The translations under genes were made by a program, and so were the position numbers. A DNA stretch of 49,190 nucleotides, taken from positions 1 to 49,190 of the forward strand of contig NZ_JACBXS010000028.1 in NCBI RefSeq assembly GCF_013415485.1. Reading direction: 5' to 3'. Of the stretch, positions 16,878 to 25,987 are shown piece after piece. Origin of the DNA: Rhabdonatronobacter sediminivivens. Lineage in GTDB: Bacteria; Pseudomonadota; Alphaproteobacteria; Rhodobacterales; Rhodobacteraceae. Within the stretch, counting starts at the first letter, position 1; each line of letters opens with the position of its first letter. The notes under the pieces were generated by a model. The model did no database searches. It was not told the origin of the DNA and saw nothing but the letters and a program-made list of their open reading frames with translations.

Positions 16878-17753
16878 TCAGCGGGTCGGCACCGGCGTTT
16901 CGCCGCGATAGTCGTAGAAACCGCGCTCGGTCTTGCGGCCCAGCCAGCCGGCTTCGACATATTTCACCAGAAGCGGGCAGGGGCGGTATTTGGTATCCGC
17001 CAGCCCGTCATGCAGCACGTTCATGATGGCCAGGCAGGTGTCCAGGCCGATGAAATCGGCCAGCTCCAGCGGACCCATGGGATGGTTGGCCCCCAGTTTC
17101 AGTGACCGGTCGATGGATTCCACCGACCCCACGCCCTCATAGAGCGTATAGACGGCCTCGTTGATCATCGGCATCAGGATGCGGTTGACAATGAAGGCGG
17201 GGAAATCCTCGGCGCTGGCCGAGGTCTTGCCCAGGCGGTCCACAACCTTGCGCAGGGTCTGATAGGTTTCGTCATCGGTGGCGATGCCGCGGATCAGTTC
17301 CACCAGCTGCATCACCGGAACCGGGTTCATGAAGTGGAAGCCCATGAAGCGTTCCGGCCGGTCGGTGCGGCTGGCCAGCCGGGTGATGGAGATGGACGAG
17401 GTGTTCGAGGTCAGGATCGTATGCGGCTGCAGATGCGGCAGCAGGTCCTCGAAGATCGCCTGTTTCACGGTTTCGCGTTCGGTCGCGGCCTCGATGATCA
17501 GGTCGCATTTGCCCAGGTCGGTCAGGGTGGTGGTGGTGCTGATGCGCGCCATGGCGGCATCCTTGTCGGATTGCGAGATCTTCTCGCGGCTGACCTGGCG
17601 TTGCAGGTTGCGGTCGATCAGCGCGACGGCGCCGGACAGCGCTTCGCTTGAAATGTCATTCAGCAGCACCTCATATCCTGACAGGGCAAAGACATGTGCG
17701 ATGCCATTGCCCATCTGACCTGCGCCAACCACGCCGACCGAGGTGATGTCCAT
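16878..17753 (-). CDS. hbd: 3-hydroxybutyryl-CoA dehydrogenase
   Basis: 291 residues from ATG 17753 (AGGAG nine bases upstream); the longer frame to 17819 has no ribosome-binding site. The N-terminal Rossmann fold binds NAD(P) (VGVVGAGQMGNGIAHVFA), the catalytic His is in ERFMGFHFMNPVPVMQLVE, and the C-terminal domain has AFIVNRILMPMINEAV and GANHPMGPLELADFIGLD. It interconverts acetoacetyl-CoA and 3-hydroxybutyryl-CoA in fatty-acid, PHB or butyrate metabolism. It is convergent with ptsH and stands alone here; its usual etfBA neighbours are not seen. Confidence 0.94.
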   Translation of the reverse strand: MDITSVGVVGAGQMGNGIAHVFALSGYEVLLNDISSEALSGAVALIDRNLQRQVSREKISQSDKDAAMARISTTTTLTDLGKCDLIIEAATERETVKQAIFEDLLPHLQPHTILTSNTSSISITRLASRTDRPERFMGFHFMNPVPVMQLVELIRGIATDDETYQTLRKVVDRLGKTSASAEDFPAFIVNRILMPMINEAVYTLYEGVGSVESIDRSLKLGANHPMGPLELADFIGLDTCLAIMNVLHDGLADTKYRPCPLLVKYVEAGWLGRKTERGFYDYRGETPVPTR

Positions 17754-17833
17754 GTGATATTCTCCTGCTGGCTTTGGCGCAGACCATAGGCGCGCGGGGC
17801 ATCCGGGTGCAAGGGGCAAGCCTGCAATGCAAA

Positions 17834-17853
17834 ACGGCGCCCGCGGGCGCCGT
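17834..17853 (-). terminator. rho-independent terminator after the bactofilin gene
   Basis: ACGGCGCCCG and CGGGCGCCGT form a perfect 10-bp palindrome, followed on the minus strand by TTTT (17831-17834 complement). It ends the M23-bactofilin transcription unit and shields hbd from it. Confidence 0.85.
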
Positions 17854-17881
17854 CAGACCCAGCGCCTTCGGGCGCAAGGCG

Positions 17882-18499
17882 TTACTTGGATGTCGAGGCT
17901 TCGCCCTTGGCCTTTTCCGGCACGCGGCGCTGGTCGGTGGCGGCCTTGACCGCCGCCGAAGGCTGGGCGGCCGGGGCAGGCTGTGCCGGCTTCGGCGCGG
18001 GGGCGGCGGCATCGGCGCTGCGGTTGCGGTTGGTTGCCAGCGGGTCGTCATTGCGCTGAACCGAGCCTTCGAAATGCGCGCCCGATTCGATGGCGATGGT
18101 CTTGTGGATGATATCCCCTTCGACCCGGGCCGAGGAGGTGAGCCGCACCTTCAGCCCGCGCACCCGGCCGATGACCCGGCCATTGATGACGATGTCATCG
18201 GCCACGATTTCACCGCGGATGGTGGCTGTTTCGCCGACGGTCAGCAGATGCGCGCGAATGTCGCCGTCAACCTCGCCCTCGACCACGACATCGCCGGTGG
18301 TGTTGAGGTTGCCGGTGATGGTCAGATCCGAAGACAGGGTAGAGGCTGCGGGCTTGGCGCGGGTGGATTGGGCGCTGTCGGCGCCGCTGTCGCCACGGGA
18401 CAGGAAGCCGGGCACCGAATCGCTCGTGGTGCGGGCGGGCGCCTCCTCGGCTGCGTTCGCCTTGGGCCCGGGTTCATTGATGCGGCTTTTAGAAAACAT
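17882..18499 (-). CDS. bactofilin (polymer-forming cytoskeletal protein)
   Basis: 205 residues. The central ~100 residues form the repetitive beta-helix bactofilin domain with its regular short strands (LTITGNLNTTGDVVVEGEVD, then ATIRGEIVADDIVINGRVIG). Long disordered N- and C-terminal tails rich in Ala, Pro and Ser flank it. Bactofilins polymerise without nucleotide on the membrane and localise cell-wall enzymes. The gene starts 11 nt inside the preceding M23 endopeptidase gene, matching the known bactofilin-M23 partnership (for example CcmA-Csd1 in Helicobacter). Confidence 0.95.
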   Translation of the reverse strand: MFSKSRINEPGPKANAAEEAPARTTSDSVPGFLSRGDSGADSAQSTRAKPAASTLSSDLTITGNLNTTGDVVVEGEVDGDIRAHLLTVGETATIRGEIVADDIVINGRVIGRVRGLKVRLTSSARVEGDIIHKTIAIESGAHFEGSVQRNDDPLATNRNRSADAAAPAPKPAQPAPAAQPSAAVKAATDQRRVPEKAKGEASTSK

Positions 18500-19832
18500 G
18501 CTGTCCTGCCCTTATGTAGGTGATCGGATTGACCGGAGTGCCGCCGACCCGCACCTCATAGTGCAGATGTACGCCGGTGGACTGGCCAGTGGTGCCCATA
18601 CCACCTATTCGATCCCCGCGCGAGACCCTTTGGCCCGCCCGCACGTTGACGCTGTTCAAATGGGCGTAATAGGTCTCGATGCCGAAATCATGCCTGATGA
18701 TCACCAGATTGCCGTATCCGCCTTGGCGTCCGGCTTGCGTGACCACGCCATCGGCAGTGGCGTGGATCGGCGTGCCGCGCGGTCCGGCCCAGTCCAGGCC
18801 GTTATGCATCCGGTTGCGCCCGGTCAGCGGATGGCGGCGCGGGCCAAACCCCGAGGTCTGGCGCACATTCCCCGATACCACCGGTCTGGACACCGGCAGC
18901 CGCCCGACACCGATGCGATAGCGGTTGAGCTTGTCCAGCCCGGCCAGAACGGAATTGGCGCGCGCCTCATCGCTGTCCGGATCCAGCGAGCCGCTGGTCG
19001 AAACCGAGATCGGCCGCAGCGCCGGGGCGTCGGCGGATGCGCCGCTGCGCACCGCGCTCAGGATCTGCTGGGTGGATACGCCTGCATTGCGGAACACGCG
19101 CTCCAGCGGCACCATCGACAGCTCCACCGCTTCTTCCAGTTGCTCGAAGATGCGGTTGTTGCGCTCTGCCATCAGCCGGGTTTCCATGGCCATGTGTTCG
19201 GCCTGCTGGCGGTACTGATCGGCCATGTGGTCCGAGGCATCGCGCTCCAGCGCCGTGTTTTCCAGCGCCGTCAGCAGAAAGCCGACCATGTCATCGGCAT
19301 CGCGGGCCAGATCCAGCGCCGTGCGGCTGCCACCGTTTTCTTCGGCCTGCACCTGGGTCAGGGCGGCAAGCTGTTCGCGGGCCTCGTCACGGTCGCGCAG
19401 GGCGCGGCGCAGGGTGCGCTGGACGGTTTCGATCCCGGCCTCCAGCTCCATCCGCCGCTCTTCCGAGGCAAGCAGGCTGGACTGCATTTCCGAAACGCGC
19501 TGCATCGCCTGGCTGAAGCGGTCATGGGCGGCGTCGGCTTCGGCGGCGCGGGCGTCGCGCTGCTGGGCCATGGCGTCCAGCCGGGCTTCGTAATTGGCCT
19601 GCTCACGGGCCACCTGATCGCGCAGATTGCCGGAGCCGATGCTGCTCATCAGCAGGATGGCGGTGGCGATCATCGACCAGGCGACAAAGGCCACCGTGCC
19701 GCCGATCATCGTGGCCTGGGTCAGGGGGCGAAGCCGGACAAATCGGGTCTTGTCATCCGCGCGAAGGAAAAGCCGCTTCTCGGGCAAGATGGGTTCCAGC
19801 CGTCCATTCAGCCGGTCGCTCAACGTCTGCAA
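18489..19832 (-). CDS. M23 (LytM) family metalloendopeptidase with coiled coil
   Basis: 447 residues. A single membrane helix (about 42-65, MIGGTVAFVAWSMIATAIL) follows a short cytoplasmic tail; a long Ala/Glu/Arg-rich coiled coil covers about 70-230. The C-terminal peptidase domain has the zinc motifs HNGLDWAG (HxxxD) and HLHYEV (HxH), with GQSTGVHLHYEV near the end, so it should be catalytically active on peptidoglycan. The start is uncertain: the frame begins with TTG at 19832, weakly preceded by AGGAT; no ATG occurs earlier than residue 42. It overlaps the bactofilin gene by 11 nt, so the pair is co-expressed. Confidence 0.93.
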   Translation of the reverse strand: MQTLSDRLNGRLEPILPEKRLFLRADDKTRFVRLRPLTQATMIGGTVAFVAWSMIATAILLMSSIGSGNLRDQVAREQANYEARLDAMAQQRDARAAEADAAHDRFSQAMQRVSEMQSSLLASEERRMELEAGIETVQRTLRRALRDRDEAREQLAALTQVQAEENGGSRTALDLARDADDMVGFLLTALENTALERDASDHMADQYRQQAEHMAMETRLMAERNNRIFEQLEEAVELSMVPLERVFRNAGVSTQQILSAVRSGASADAPALRPISVSTSGSLDPDSDEARANSVLAGLDKLNRYRIGVGRLPVSRPVVSGNVRQTSGFGPRRHPLTGRNRMHNGLDWAGPRGTPIHATADGVVTQAGRQGGYGNLVIIRHDFGIETYYAHLNSVNVRAGQRVSRGDRIGGMGTTGQSTGVHLHYEVRVGGTPVNPITYIRAGQHVF

Positions 19833-20079
19833 TATCCTGTCCCCGTGCGTTCGGTGCCGTTTTTTGTGCGTCTCGAAGCGGGTCGCCTGCTCGGGGCGTA
19901 GTCTGTCCCGCCTTGTGCCCCGGTGTTAGGAAGATGTTAAAGCGGGCGCAAGATTTTTGGCGCCTGTTGCCGTGGTGCATCGGGGTTGTTGCGGGCGGTT
20001 GGGCGAAATCTTGCCGATTTTTCGCCTGCTTTACCCCACGGAAGATGGAACCATGGGCCGTTTGGATAATTCCTTCGGG

Positions 20080-21393
20080 TCATTGCGATGCGCAGAGCTG
20101 TGGCGCCTGGGGCACAACCGGGCTGCCATTGACCCAGACGGCGGCGATGGCGCGGTCATCGCCCATCATGATGGTGGGGAAGAGTGCTTCCCACAGATCA
20201 TTGGCCTGCGCGGCGCGCTGCGCAATCGCGGGGGTGGAGGCCAGGTCGATCACCACCAGGTCGGCCTCCCGCCCCGGGGCAAGGGTGCCGATCCGGTCAC
20301 CCAACCCCAGTGCCCCGGCCGATCCGGCGGTGGCCAGCCACCAGAGTGCTGCCGGATGGACGGCGGTGCCACGCAGCTGGGCGATCTCATAGGCTGCGGC
20401 CATGGTGCGCAGCATGGAAAAGCTGGACCCGCCGCCGGTATCGGTGGCCAGCCCCACGCGCTGCCCTTCGCCCTTCAGCCCGGCCAGATCAAACAGCCCC
20501 GAGCCGATGAAGCTGTTCGAGGTCGGACAATGCACCAGCGCGGCGCCGACCTCCCGCAGGCGGGCGCGTTCGCGGTCGGTCAGGTGGATGGCATGGCCGA
20601 ACAGCGCGCCCGGGCCCAGCAGGCCGTGGGCTTCATAGACATCCAGATAATCGCGCGCGGCGGGGAAGAGGTCCCGCACCCAGGCGATTTCCTCGGTCTG
20701 TTCGGACAGATGCGTCTGCATCAGCATCCCCGGATGCTCGGCCCATAGCGCGCCCAGGACCTCCAGCTGCGCGGGGGTCGAGGTCGGCGCAAAGCGCGGC
20801 GTGATGACATAGGACAGCCGGTCCACCCCGTGCCAGCGGTCGATCAGCGCCTTGCTGTCATCATGAGCAGATTGCGCGCTGTCGCGCAACCCGTCGGGGG
20901 CATTGCGGTCCATGCAGGTCTTGCCGGTCAGCGCGCGCAAGCCGCGGGATTGCGCCTCGGCAAAGAAGGCATCGACGCTGGCGGGGTGGATGGTGGCAAA
21001 GCTGCAGGCGGTGGTGGTGCCATGGGCCAGCGTCAGGTCGAAATGGCGCGCGGCGATGGTGCGGGCATAGGCGGGGTCGGCCAGGCGCGTTTCCTCGGGG
21101 AAGGTATAGGTGTTCAGCCAGTCGATCAGCCGCTTCCCCCAGGACGCGATGATCGCCGTTTGCGGGTAATGGACATGGGCATCCACGAAACCGGCGCTGA
21201 TCAGGTGCTGGCCATAGTCATGGACGCGCGCCTGCGGATGGGCGGCGCGCAGCTCGGCGGCGGGGCCGGAGGCGCGAATCAACCCGCCGTCGATCAGCAC
21301 GGCGCCGTGGCGCTCATGCCGCGCTGCAGCAGGGCCTTCGGCAAAAGGGTCGGCGGCAAAGGTCAGGGTCTGGCCAAGAAGCAGGTCGGGCAT
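20080..21393 (-). CDS. guaD: guanine deaminase
   Basis: 437 residues from ATG 21393 (MPDLLLGQTLTFAADPFAEG). It is an amidohydrolase with the guanine deaminase signature VDAHVHYPQT, whose two His bind zinc, the conserved QTHLSEQ, GHAIHLTDRE and the metal-ligand Asp in GLATDTGGGSSFSM. It deaminates guanine to xanthine, feeding oxidation to urate and so the PuuD pathway encoded earlier in this window. The frame can be extended to 22347, but the extra part is antisense to glcB. It is divergent from malate synthase G, which can use the glyoxylate produced by purine breakdown. Confidence 0.93.
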   Translation of the reverse strand: MPDLLLGQTLTFAADPFAEGPAAARHERHGAVLIDGGLIRASGPAAELRAAHPQARVHDYGQHLISAGFVDAHVHYPQTAIIASWGKRLIDWLNTYTFPEETRLADPAYARTIAARHFDLTLAHGTTTACSFATIHPASVDAFFAEAQSRGLRALTGKTCMDRNAPDGLRDSAQSAHDDSKALIDRWHGVDRLSYVITPRFAPTSTPAQLEVLGALWAEHPGMLMQTHLSEQTEEIAWVRDLFPAARDYLDVYEAHGLLGPGALFGHAIHLTDRERARLREVGAALVHCPTSNSFIGSGLFDLAGLKGEGQRVGLATDTGGGSSFSMLRTMAAAYEIAQLRGTAVHPAALWWLATAGSAGALGLGDRIGTLAPGREADLVVIDLASTPAIAQRAAQANDLWEALFPTIMMGDDRAIAAVWVNGSPVVPQAPQLCASQ

Positions 21394-21609
21394 GGGCAAC
21401 ACCGGGGGGCTGGGGCAGGGCGCTCCATTGCATAGCCTGCGCCGCGTGGTAGAGAAAGGGCGCGTGCGAAAATGCCCTGTGGCAGCGCAAACAGGGCGGC
21501 GCGATGTTGCAATGCAGCATGGTTTGGCATACCACCGTATCCCATATTTGTATGCCGTCGCATGCCTCCGGCATCTGCCGTTTGCCATGCCCCAGAAGTG
21601 GATCCCGCC
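21394..21609. promoter_or_regulatory. divergent guaD-glcB control region with GGCATAC inverted repeat
   Basis: 216 bases between the two starts. GGCATAC (21526-21532) and GTATGCC (21550-21556) form a perfect 7-bp inverted repeat with a 17-bp spacer in an AT-richer patch. It could be the operator of a regulator responding to purines or glyoxylate; this is inference. Confidence 0.5.
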
Positions 21610-23787
21610 ATGACCGAGTATGTCCGCAAGCATCAGCTTTCCGTTGACCCTGAGGTGGCGCACTTCATCGACACCCGCGCATTGCCCGGCAGCGGTGTCG
21701 CGCCCGAGGCGTTCTGGCAGGCCTTCAGCAATCTGGTGAATGATCTGGGCCCCCGCCAGCGGGCGCTGCTGGAGCGGCGCGCCGAACTGCAGCAGGCCAT
21801 TGACGCCTGGCATGTGGCAACCGCCGGGCAAGGCCATGACGCCACCGCCTACCACGCCTTCCTGGGGGAAATCGGCTATATCGTGCCCGAAGGCCTTGCC
21901 TTCGAGATCGATACCGAAAACACCGACCCGGAGATCGCCCATGTGCCCGGCCCGCAGCTGGTGGTGCCGGTGATGAACGCGCGCTACGCGCTCAACGCCG
22001 CGAATGCGCGCTGGGGATCGCTCTATGATGCGCTTTACGGCACCGATGCGCTGGGAGATACGCCCCGCGCCGGCGGCTTCGATGAGGCCCGCGGCGCGCG
22101 GGTGGTGGCTGCCGCCAAGGCGATGCTGGATGAGATTGCGCCGCTGGCCCGCGGCGGCCATGCCGATGTACAGGGCTACCGGGTCGAAGCGGGCGCGCTG
22201 GTCCCGGCGCTGCGGGACCCGGCGCAATTCGTGGGTTACCGCGGCGATGCTGGAAATCCTGCGGCGATTGTGCTTAAAAACAACGGCTTGCATGCGATTG
22301 TTGAGATTGACTCTGAGCATCGCATCGGCCGCACCGACCCTGCGCATGTGGCCGATATCCGGCTGGAATCGGCCATGACCGTGATCATGGATTGCGAGGA
22401 TTCGGTCGCCGCCGTGGATGGTGAGGACAAGGTGCTGGCCTGGGGCAACTGGCTGGGGCTGATGCAGGGTGACCTTTCGGAGACCGTGCAGAAGGGCGGC
22501 GAGAGCTTCACCCGCCGCCTGAACCCGGATCTGGAGGTCACCGCCCCCGATGGCGGCGCGCTGGTGCTAAAGGGCCGCGCGCTCATGCTGGTGCGCAATG
22601 TGGGCCTGCTGATGACCAACCCCGCCGTTCTGGACCGTGACGGGAACGAGGCTTATGAGGGGCTTCTGGACGCCATGGTGACCACGCTTTGCGCGCTCCA
22701 TGACCTGAAGAAGCCTGAAGGGATGCGCAATTCGGTCACCGGCAGCATCTATGCGGTGCAGCCGAAACTGCATGGCCCCGAGGAAGTGGCTTTTGTGGAT
22801 GCGATGTTCACCCGGATCGAAGCCGCGCTGGGGCTGGCGCCCAACACGGTGAAACTGGGCATCATGGATGAGGAGCGGCGCACCTCGGTCAATCTGGCCG
22901 AATGCATCCGCGCCGCGCGTCACCGGGTGGCCTTCATCAACACCGGCTTCCTGGACCGCACGGGCGACGAGATCCACACCGCCATGGAAGCCGGGCCGAT
23001 GATCCCCAAGGGCGAGATGCGCAACGCGGTCTGGTTGCAGGCCTATGAGGACCGCAACGTGGATATCGGCCTGGCCTGCGGGCTGCGCGGGCGCGCGCAG
23101 ATCGGCAAGGGGATGTGGGCCATGCCCGACCGCATGGCCGAGATGCTGGAGGTCAAGGTGAACCACCCGCTGGCCGGAGCCAGTACCGCCTGGGTGCCCA
23201 GCCCCACCGCCGCCACGCTGCACGCAATCCATTACCACCGGGTTGATGTGCCCGCCCGCCAGGCCGAGATCGCCGCCACGGTGGCATCGGGTGGCCCGCG
23301 CGCCGGTCTGGACGCGCTGCTGACCCTGCCGCTGGCCGCGGGGCGGAATTTCTCGGATGAGGAGATCACGCGCGAGGTGGAGAACAACGCCCAGGGTATT
23401 CTGGGATATGTGGTGCGCTGGGTCGATCAGGGTGTGGGCTGTTCCAAGGTGCCCAATATCGACGATGTGGGCCTGATGGAGGATCGCGCCACCTGCCGGA
23501 TCAGCGCGCAGGGGCTGGCCAACTGGCTGCATCACGGGGTTGTCGGTGAAGATCAGGTCATGGCCGCGATGAAGAAAATGGCCGAAGTTGTGGACCGCCA
23601 GAACGCGGGCGATCCCGCATATGAACCGATGGCGCCGGGGTTTGATGGTGAGGCATTCCGGGCAGCCTGTGATCTGGTGTTTCAGGGCCGCGCGCAGCCT
23701 TCGGGCTATACCGAGCCGGTGCTCCATGCCCGGCGGCTGGAGCGCAAGGCTCGCGGCTGGGCCGCGCCGCAGGCGCGCCGGGCCTGA
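21610..23787 (+). CDS. glcB: malate synthase G
   Basis: 725 residues, full length for isoform G. It condenses glyoxylate and acetyl-CoA to malate. The active-site regions are visible: [18 protein letters not shown] (magnesium-binding acidic cluster), [30 protein letters not shown] and [22 protein letters not shown] 21610 begins the [16 protein letters not shown] sequence typical of the family; the frame is open upstream but not coding-like. Divergence from guaD and proximity to a GlcG-like gene suggest the enzyme clears glyoxylate from purines and glycolate. Confidence 0.96.
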   Translation: MTEYVRKHQLSVDPEVAHFIDTRALPGSGVAPEAFWQAFSNLVNDLGPRQRALLERRAELQQAIDAWHVATAGQGHDATAYHAFLGEIGYIVPEGLAFEIDTENTDPEIAHVPGPQLVVPVMNARYALNAANARWGSLYDALYGTDALGDTPRAGGFDEARGARVVAAAKAMLDEIAPLARGGHADVQGYRVEAGALVPALRDPAQFVGYRGDAGNPAAIVLKNNGLHAIVEIDSEHRIGRTDPAHVADIRLESAMTVIMDCEDSVAAVDGEDKVLAWGNWLGLMQGDLSETVQKGGESFTRRLNPDLEVTAPDGGALVLKGRALMLVRNVGLLMTNPAVLDRDGNEAYEGLLDAMVTTLCALHDLKKPEGMRNSVTGSIYAVQPKLHGPEEVAFVDAMFTRIEAALGLAPNTVKLGIMDEERRTSVNLAECIRAARHRVAFINTGFLDRTGDEIHTAMEAGPMIPKGEMRNAVWLQAYEDRNVDIGLACGLRGRAQIGKGMWAMPDRMAEMLEVKVNHPLAGASTAWVPSPTAATLHAIHYHRVDVPARQAEIAATVASGGPRAGLDALLTLPLAAGRNFSDEEITREVENNAQGILGYVVRWVDQGVGCSKVPNIDDVGLMEDRATCRISAQGLANWLHHGVVGEDQVMAAMKKMAEVVDRQNAGDPAYEPMAPGFDGEAFRAACDLVFQGRAQPSGYTEPVLHARRLERKARGWAAPQARRA

Positions 23788-23811
23788 GGGTCGCGCGGCT
23801 GCATGCCGGGG

Positions 23812-23877
23812 GTGGGGGGCGCTGCCCCCCGTCCAGCCAGGGCTGGACTCCCCCCGGAGTATTTTTTGCAAGAAAAT
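23812..23877 (+). repeat. palindromic intergenic repeat, family 1, copy C
   Basis: TGGGGGGCGCTGCCCCCC, a second hairpin GTCCAGCCAGGGCTGGAC, then CCCCCCGGAGTATTTTTTGC and AAGAAAAT. It lies between glcB and the GlcG-like gene, ending 11 bases before the latter's start codon. It matches copies at 3797, 10280 and 31214. Confidence 0.8.
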
Positions 23878-23888
23878 GGGGGCCGGGG

Positions 23889-24314
23889 ATGGCTTTGACA
23901 CTGGAACAGGCGCGCGCGATCATTGCCGGGGCGCGGGACAAGGGGCGCGCGATGGGGCTGAAGCCGCTGTCGGTGGTGGTTCTGGATGCGGGCGGCCATG
24001 TGCTGGCCTTCGAGCGCGAGGATGATGCCGCGCCGGGGCGGTTCGGTATTGCGCAGGGCAAGGCCTATGGCGCGGTGATGCTGGGCATGGCCGGGCGTGC
24101 CCAGATGGCAAGGGCCGAGGCGCAGGCCTATTTCATGGCTGCCGTGAACGGTGTCTATGGGGGCAAGGTGGTGCCGGTGCCCGGGGGGGTCTTGTTGCGC
24201 GACGGGGGCGGTGCGGTGATCGGGGCCATTGGTGTGACCGGCGATACCTCGGACAATGATGCCGAGGCGGCGCTGGCGGGGGCGGCGGCGGCGGGGATTT
24301 CCGCCGAGGCCTGA
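23889..24314 (+). CDS. GlcG/HbpS family protein (DUF336)
   Basis: 141 residues. The family pattern is clear: LTLEQARAIIAGARDKGRAM at the N-terminus, LSVVVLDAGGHVLAFEREDDA, and GGVLLRDGGGAVIGAIGVTGDTSDNDAEAALAG near the C-terminus. HbpS members bind haem or related cofactors; GlcG lies next to malate synthase G in the E. coli glycolate operon, and the same association is seen here, with glcB ending 101 bases upstream. A defined reaction is not known for the family. Confidence 0.88.
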   Translation: MALTLEQARAIIAGARDKGRAMGLKPLSVVVLDAGGHVLAFEREDDAAPGRFGIAQGKAYGAVMLGMAGRAQMARAEAQAYFMAAVNGVYGGKVVPVPGGVLLRDGGGAVIGAIGVTGDTSDNDAEAALAGAAAAGISAEA

Positions 24315-24342
24315 GCGTCACCCCCGATGCGGGCGGCCCGGG

Positions 24343-24993
24343 TCAGCTGTGGTTGCGGGTGAGCACCGAGGTCTGGAACCGCTGGATCCGGCCCTTCGGG
24401 GTGATGTGATCATGGTGCTGGCTGCTCAGCAGGCGCAGTTTGCCGGGCAGGTGCCTTTCAATCATCGCAGACAGGGTTTCGGGGTTGTAGCGTGCCACCG
24501 GCAGGCCCGAGCAGCGTTCGGGGCCATCTTCGGCGAAGGTGGACAGCACAACGTCGCCATGCGCGGCAAGGGCGGTGTCCAGCCGGTTCAGATAGGCGGC
24601 GCGGTCAGCGTCATCGGTCAGGAAATGGAACACCGCCCGGTCATGCCAGAGCGCGTGGCGGCGCTTCGGGCGCCAACGGGTGACATCGGCGGCGATCCAT
24701 GCAACGGCATCGGCGCGCGCGCCCAGCCGCGCGCGCGATCTGGCCAGGGCCTTCGCGCTGAGGTCCAGCACCGTGACCGGCCCGAACCCGCGATCCAGCA
24801 GGGCATCGACAAGCCGCGATGTCCCGCCGCCCACATCGATGACGGGGTCGCCGGGGGTGATACGGGCGGTGATGAGATCCAGCGAAGGGCGCGGGACATC
24901 CTGATGCCAGGTCAGGGCCTGCTCATCGCGGGCGGCATAAACGCTGTCCCAATGGTGCGTGTGCGGATCGGGGGCAAGGGTGGGGCTGGACAT
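24343..24993 (-). CDS. class I SAM-dependent methyltransferase
   Basis: 216 residues. An N-terminal HHWDSVYAARDEQALTWHQ motif, typical of one small-molecule methyltransferase subgroup, precedes the SAM-binding glycine loop VIDVGGGTSRLVDALL (about 45-60) and its acidic residue VTVLDLSAKAL. Then come WIAADVTRW and HDRAVFHFLTDDADRAAYL. The C-terminal part is strand-rich. The substrate is not determinable. It converges on the GlcG-like gene and is divergent from the amidotransferase-like gene, with no sign of operon membership. Confidence 0.87.
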   Translation of the reverse strand: MSSPTLAPDPHTHHWDSVYAARDEQALTWHQDVPRPSLDLITARITPGDPVIDVGGGTSRLVDALLDRGFGPVTVLDLSAKALARSRARLGARADAVAWIAADVTRWRPKRRHALWHDRAVFHFLTDDADRAAYLNRLDTALAAHGDVVLSTFAEDGPERCSGLPVARYNPETLSAMIERHLPGKLRLLSSQHHDHITPKGRIQRFQTSVLTRNHS

Positions 24994-25124
24994 GGGGGCC
25001 TTTCATTTCGCGCCTGCCGGAGATATGTGCATTCGGCGCTGATGCCGCAAGGGCGGGGCGCTGGCCTCTCGACCCCGGGCGGAGGGGCGCCTATGTTCCC
25101 TGAACAGCAGGCAGGAGAGTCGGC

Positions 25125-25904
25125 ATGCACCGCCCCGTCGTCGGGATCATCGGCAACAGTTATCTGATCAACGACCAGTACCCGGCCCATGCCGGGGGCA
25201 CCATGAATTCCGAGGCGGTGGCCGAGGTTTCAGGGTGCTTGCCGATGCTGATCCCTTCGGACCCGCGGCTGGTCGGTGTGGCCGAGTTGCTGGAAGTGTG
25301 TGACGGCTTCCTGCTGACCGGGGGGCGGCCCAATGTCCACCCCGAGGAATATGGCGAACCGGAGACCCCGGCCCATGGGGCCTTCGACCGCGGCCGCGAT
25401 GCGGTGGCGCTGCCGCTGGTGCGGGCCTGTGTGGAGCGGGGGCAGCCGTTCATGGGCGTGTGCCGGGGGTTTCAGGAGGTCAATGTGGCCATGGGGGGCA
25501 CGCTTCACCCGGAAATCCGCGAGCTGCCCGGGCGCATGAACCACCGGATGCCGCCCGATGGGTCACTGGAGGAGAAATTTGCCCTGCGCCACAAGGTGCG
25601 GTTTTCCGAAGGCGGGCCGTTTCATCGGTTGCTGGGGGCCGCGGAGGTGATGACGAATACGTTGCACGGGCAGGGGGTGAAGACGCCGGGCGCGCGGATC
25701 GTCATTGATGGCTGGGCCCCTGATGACACGCCCGAGGCGCTCTATGTGCGCGATGCACCGGGGTTCACGCTGTCGGTGCAGTGGCACCCGGAGTGGAACG
25801 CGGCGCATGATCCGGTGTCACGCCCGTTGTTCGCGGCCTTTGGCGCGGCAGTGAAGGAGTTTGCGCGGGCGCGGCGCGGGGGTGCGCGGGCCTTGAGCGC
25901 GTGA
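25125..25904 (+). CDS. gamma-glutamyl-gamma-aminobutyrate hydrolase-like (peptidase C26)
   Basis: 259 residues. It is a class I glutamine-amidotransferase-like fold with nucleophile elbow MGVCRGFQEVNVAMGG (Cys catalytic), VMTNTLHGQ and the catalytic histidine in SVQWHPEW near 220. Similar proteins hydrolyse gamma-glutamyl-GABA or related gamma-glutamyl compounds in polyamine breakdown. Puu or spu genes are absent nearby, so the true substrate is open. Note that the enteric name PuuD for this family is unrelated to the urate oxidase PuuD at 9046. Confidence 0.88.
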   Translation: MHRPVVGIIGNSYLINDQYPAHAGGTMNSEAVAEVSGCLPMLIPSDPRLVGVAELLEVCDGFLLTGGRPNVHPEEYGEPETPAHGAFDRGRDAVALPLVRACVERGQPFMGVCRGFQEVNVAMGGTLHPEIRELPGRMNHRMPPDGSLEEKFALRHKVRFSEGGPFHRLLGAAEVMTNTLHGQGVKTPGARIVIDGWAPDDTPEALYVRDAPGFTLSVQWHPEWNAAHDPVSRPLFAAFGAAVKEFARARRGGARALSA

Positions 25905-25925
25905 GGGGCTCTCGGCCTCCGTTGC

Positions 25926-25961
25926 GCATTGGGGGTGGGCTGGTCGCGTAGCCCCCAGTGC
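25926..25961. terminator. hairpin between convergent genes
   Basis: GCATTGGGGG (25926-25935) and CCCCCAGTGC (25952-25961) pair over 10 bp with one G-U and a 16-base loop. It lies between the C26 hydrolase gene and the end of the FtsX-like permease gene. There is no clear T run, so termination is plausible rather than certain. Confidence 0.5.
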
Positions 25962-25987
25962 GTCTGATTGGGCGGTGCGTGGGGTGG

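Noticed and set aside
21394..22347. N-terminal extension of guanine deaminase to 755 residues
   Set aside because: The added part is antisense to malate synthase G, and the family start MPDLLLGQ is at 21393.
25125..25904. Assignment of the C26 hydrolase as a purine pathway member because of the name PuuD
   Set aside because: The name clash is accidental: the putrescine-pathway PuuD is a gamma-glutamyl hydrolase, while the urate oxidase PuuD is the gene at 9046.
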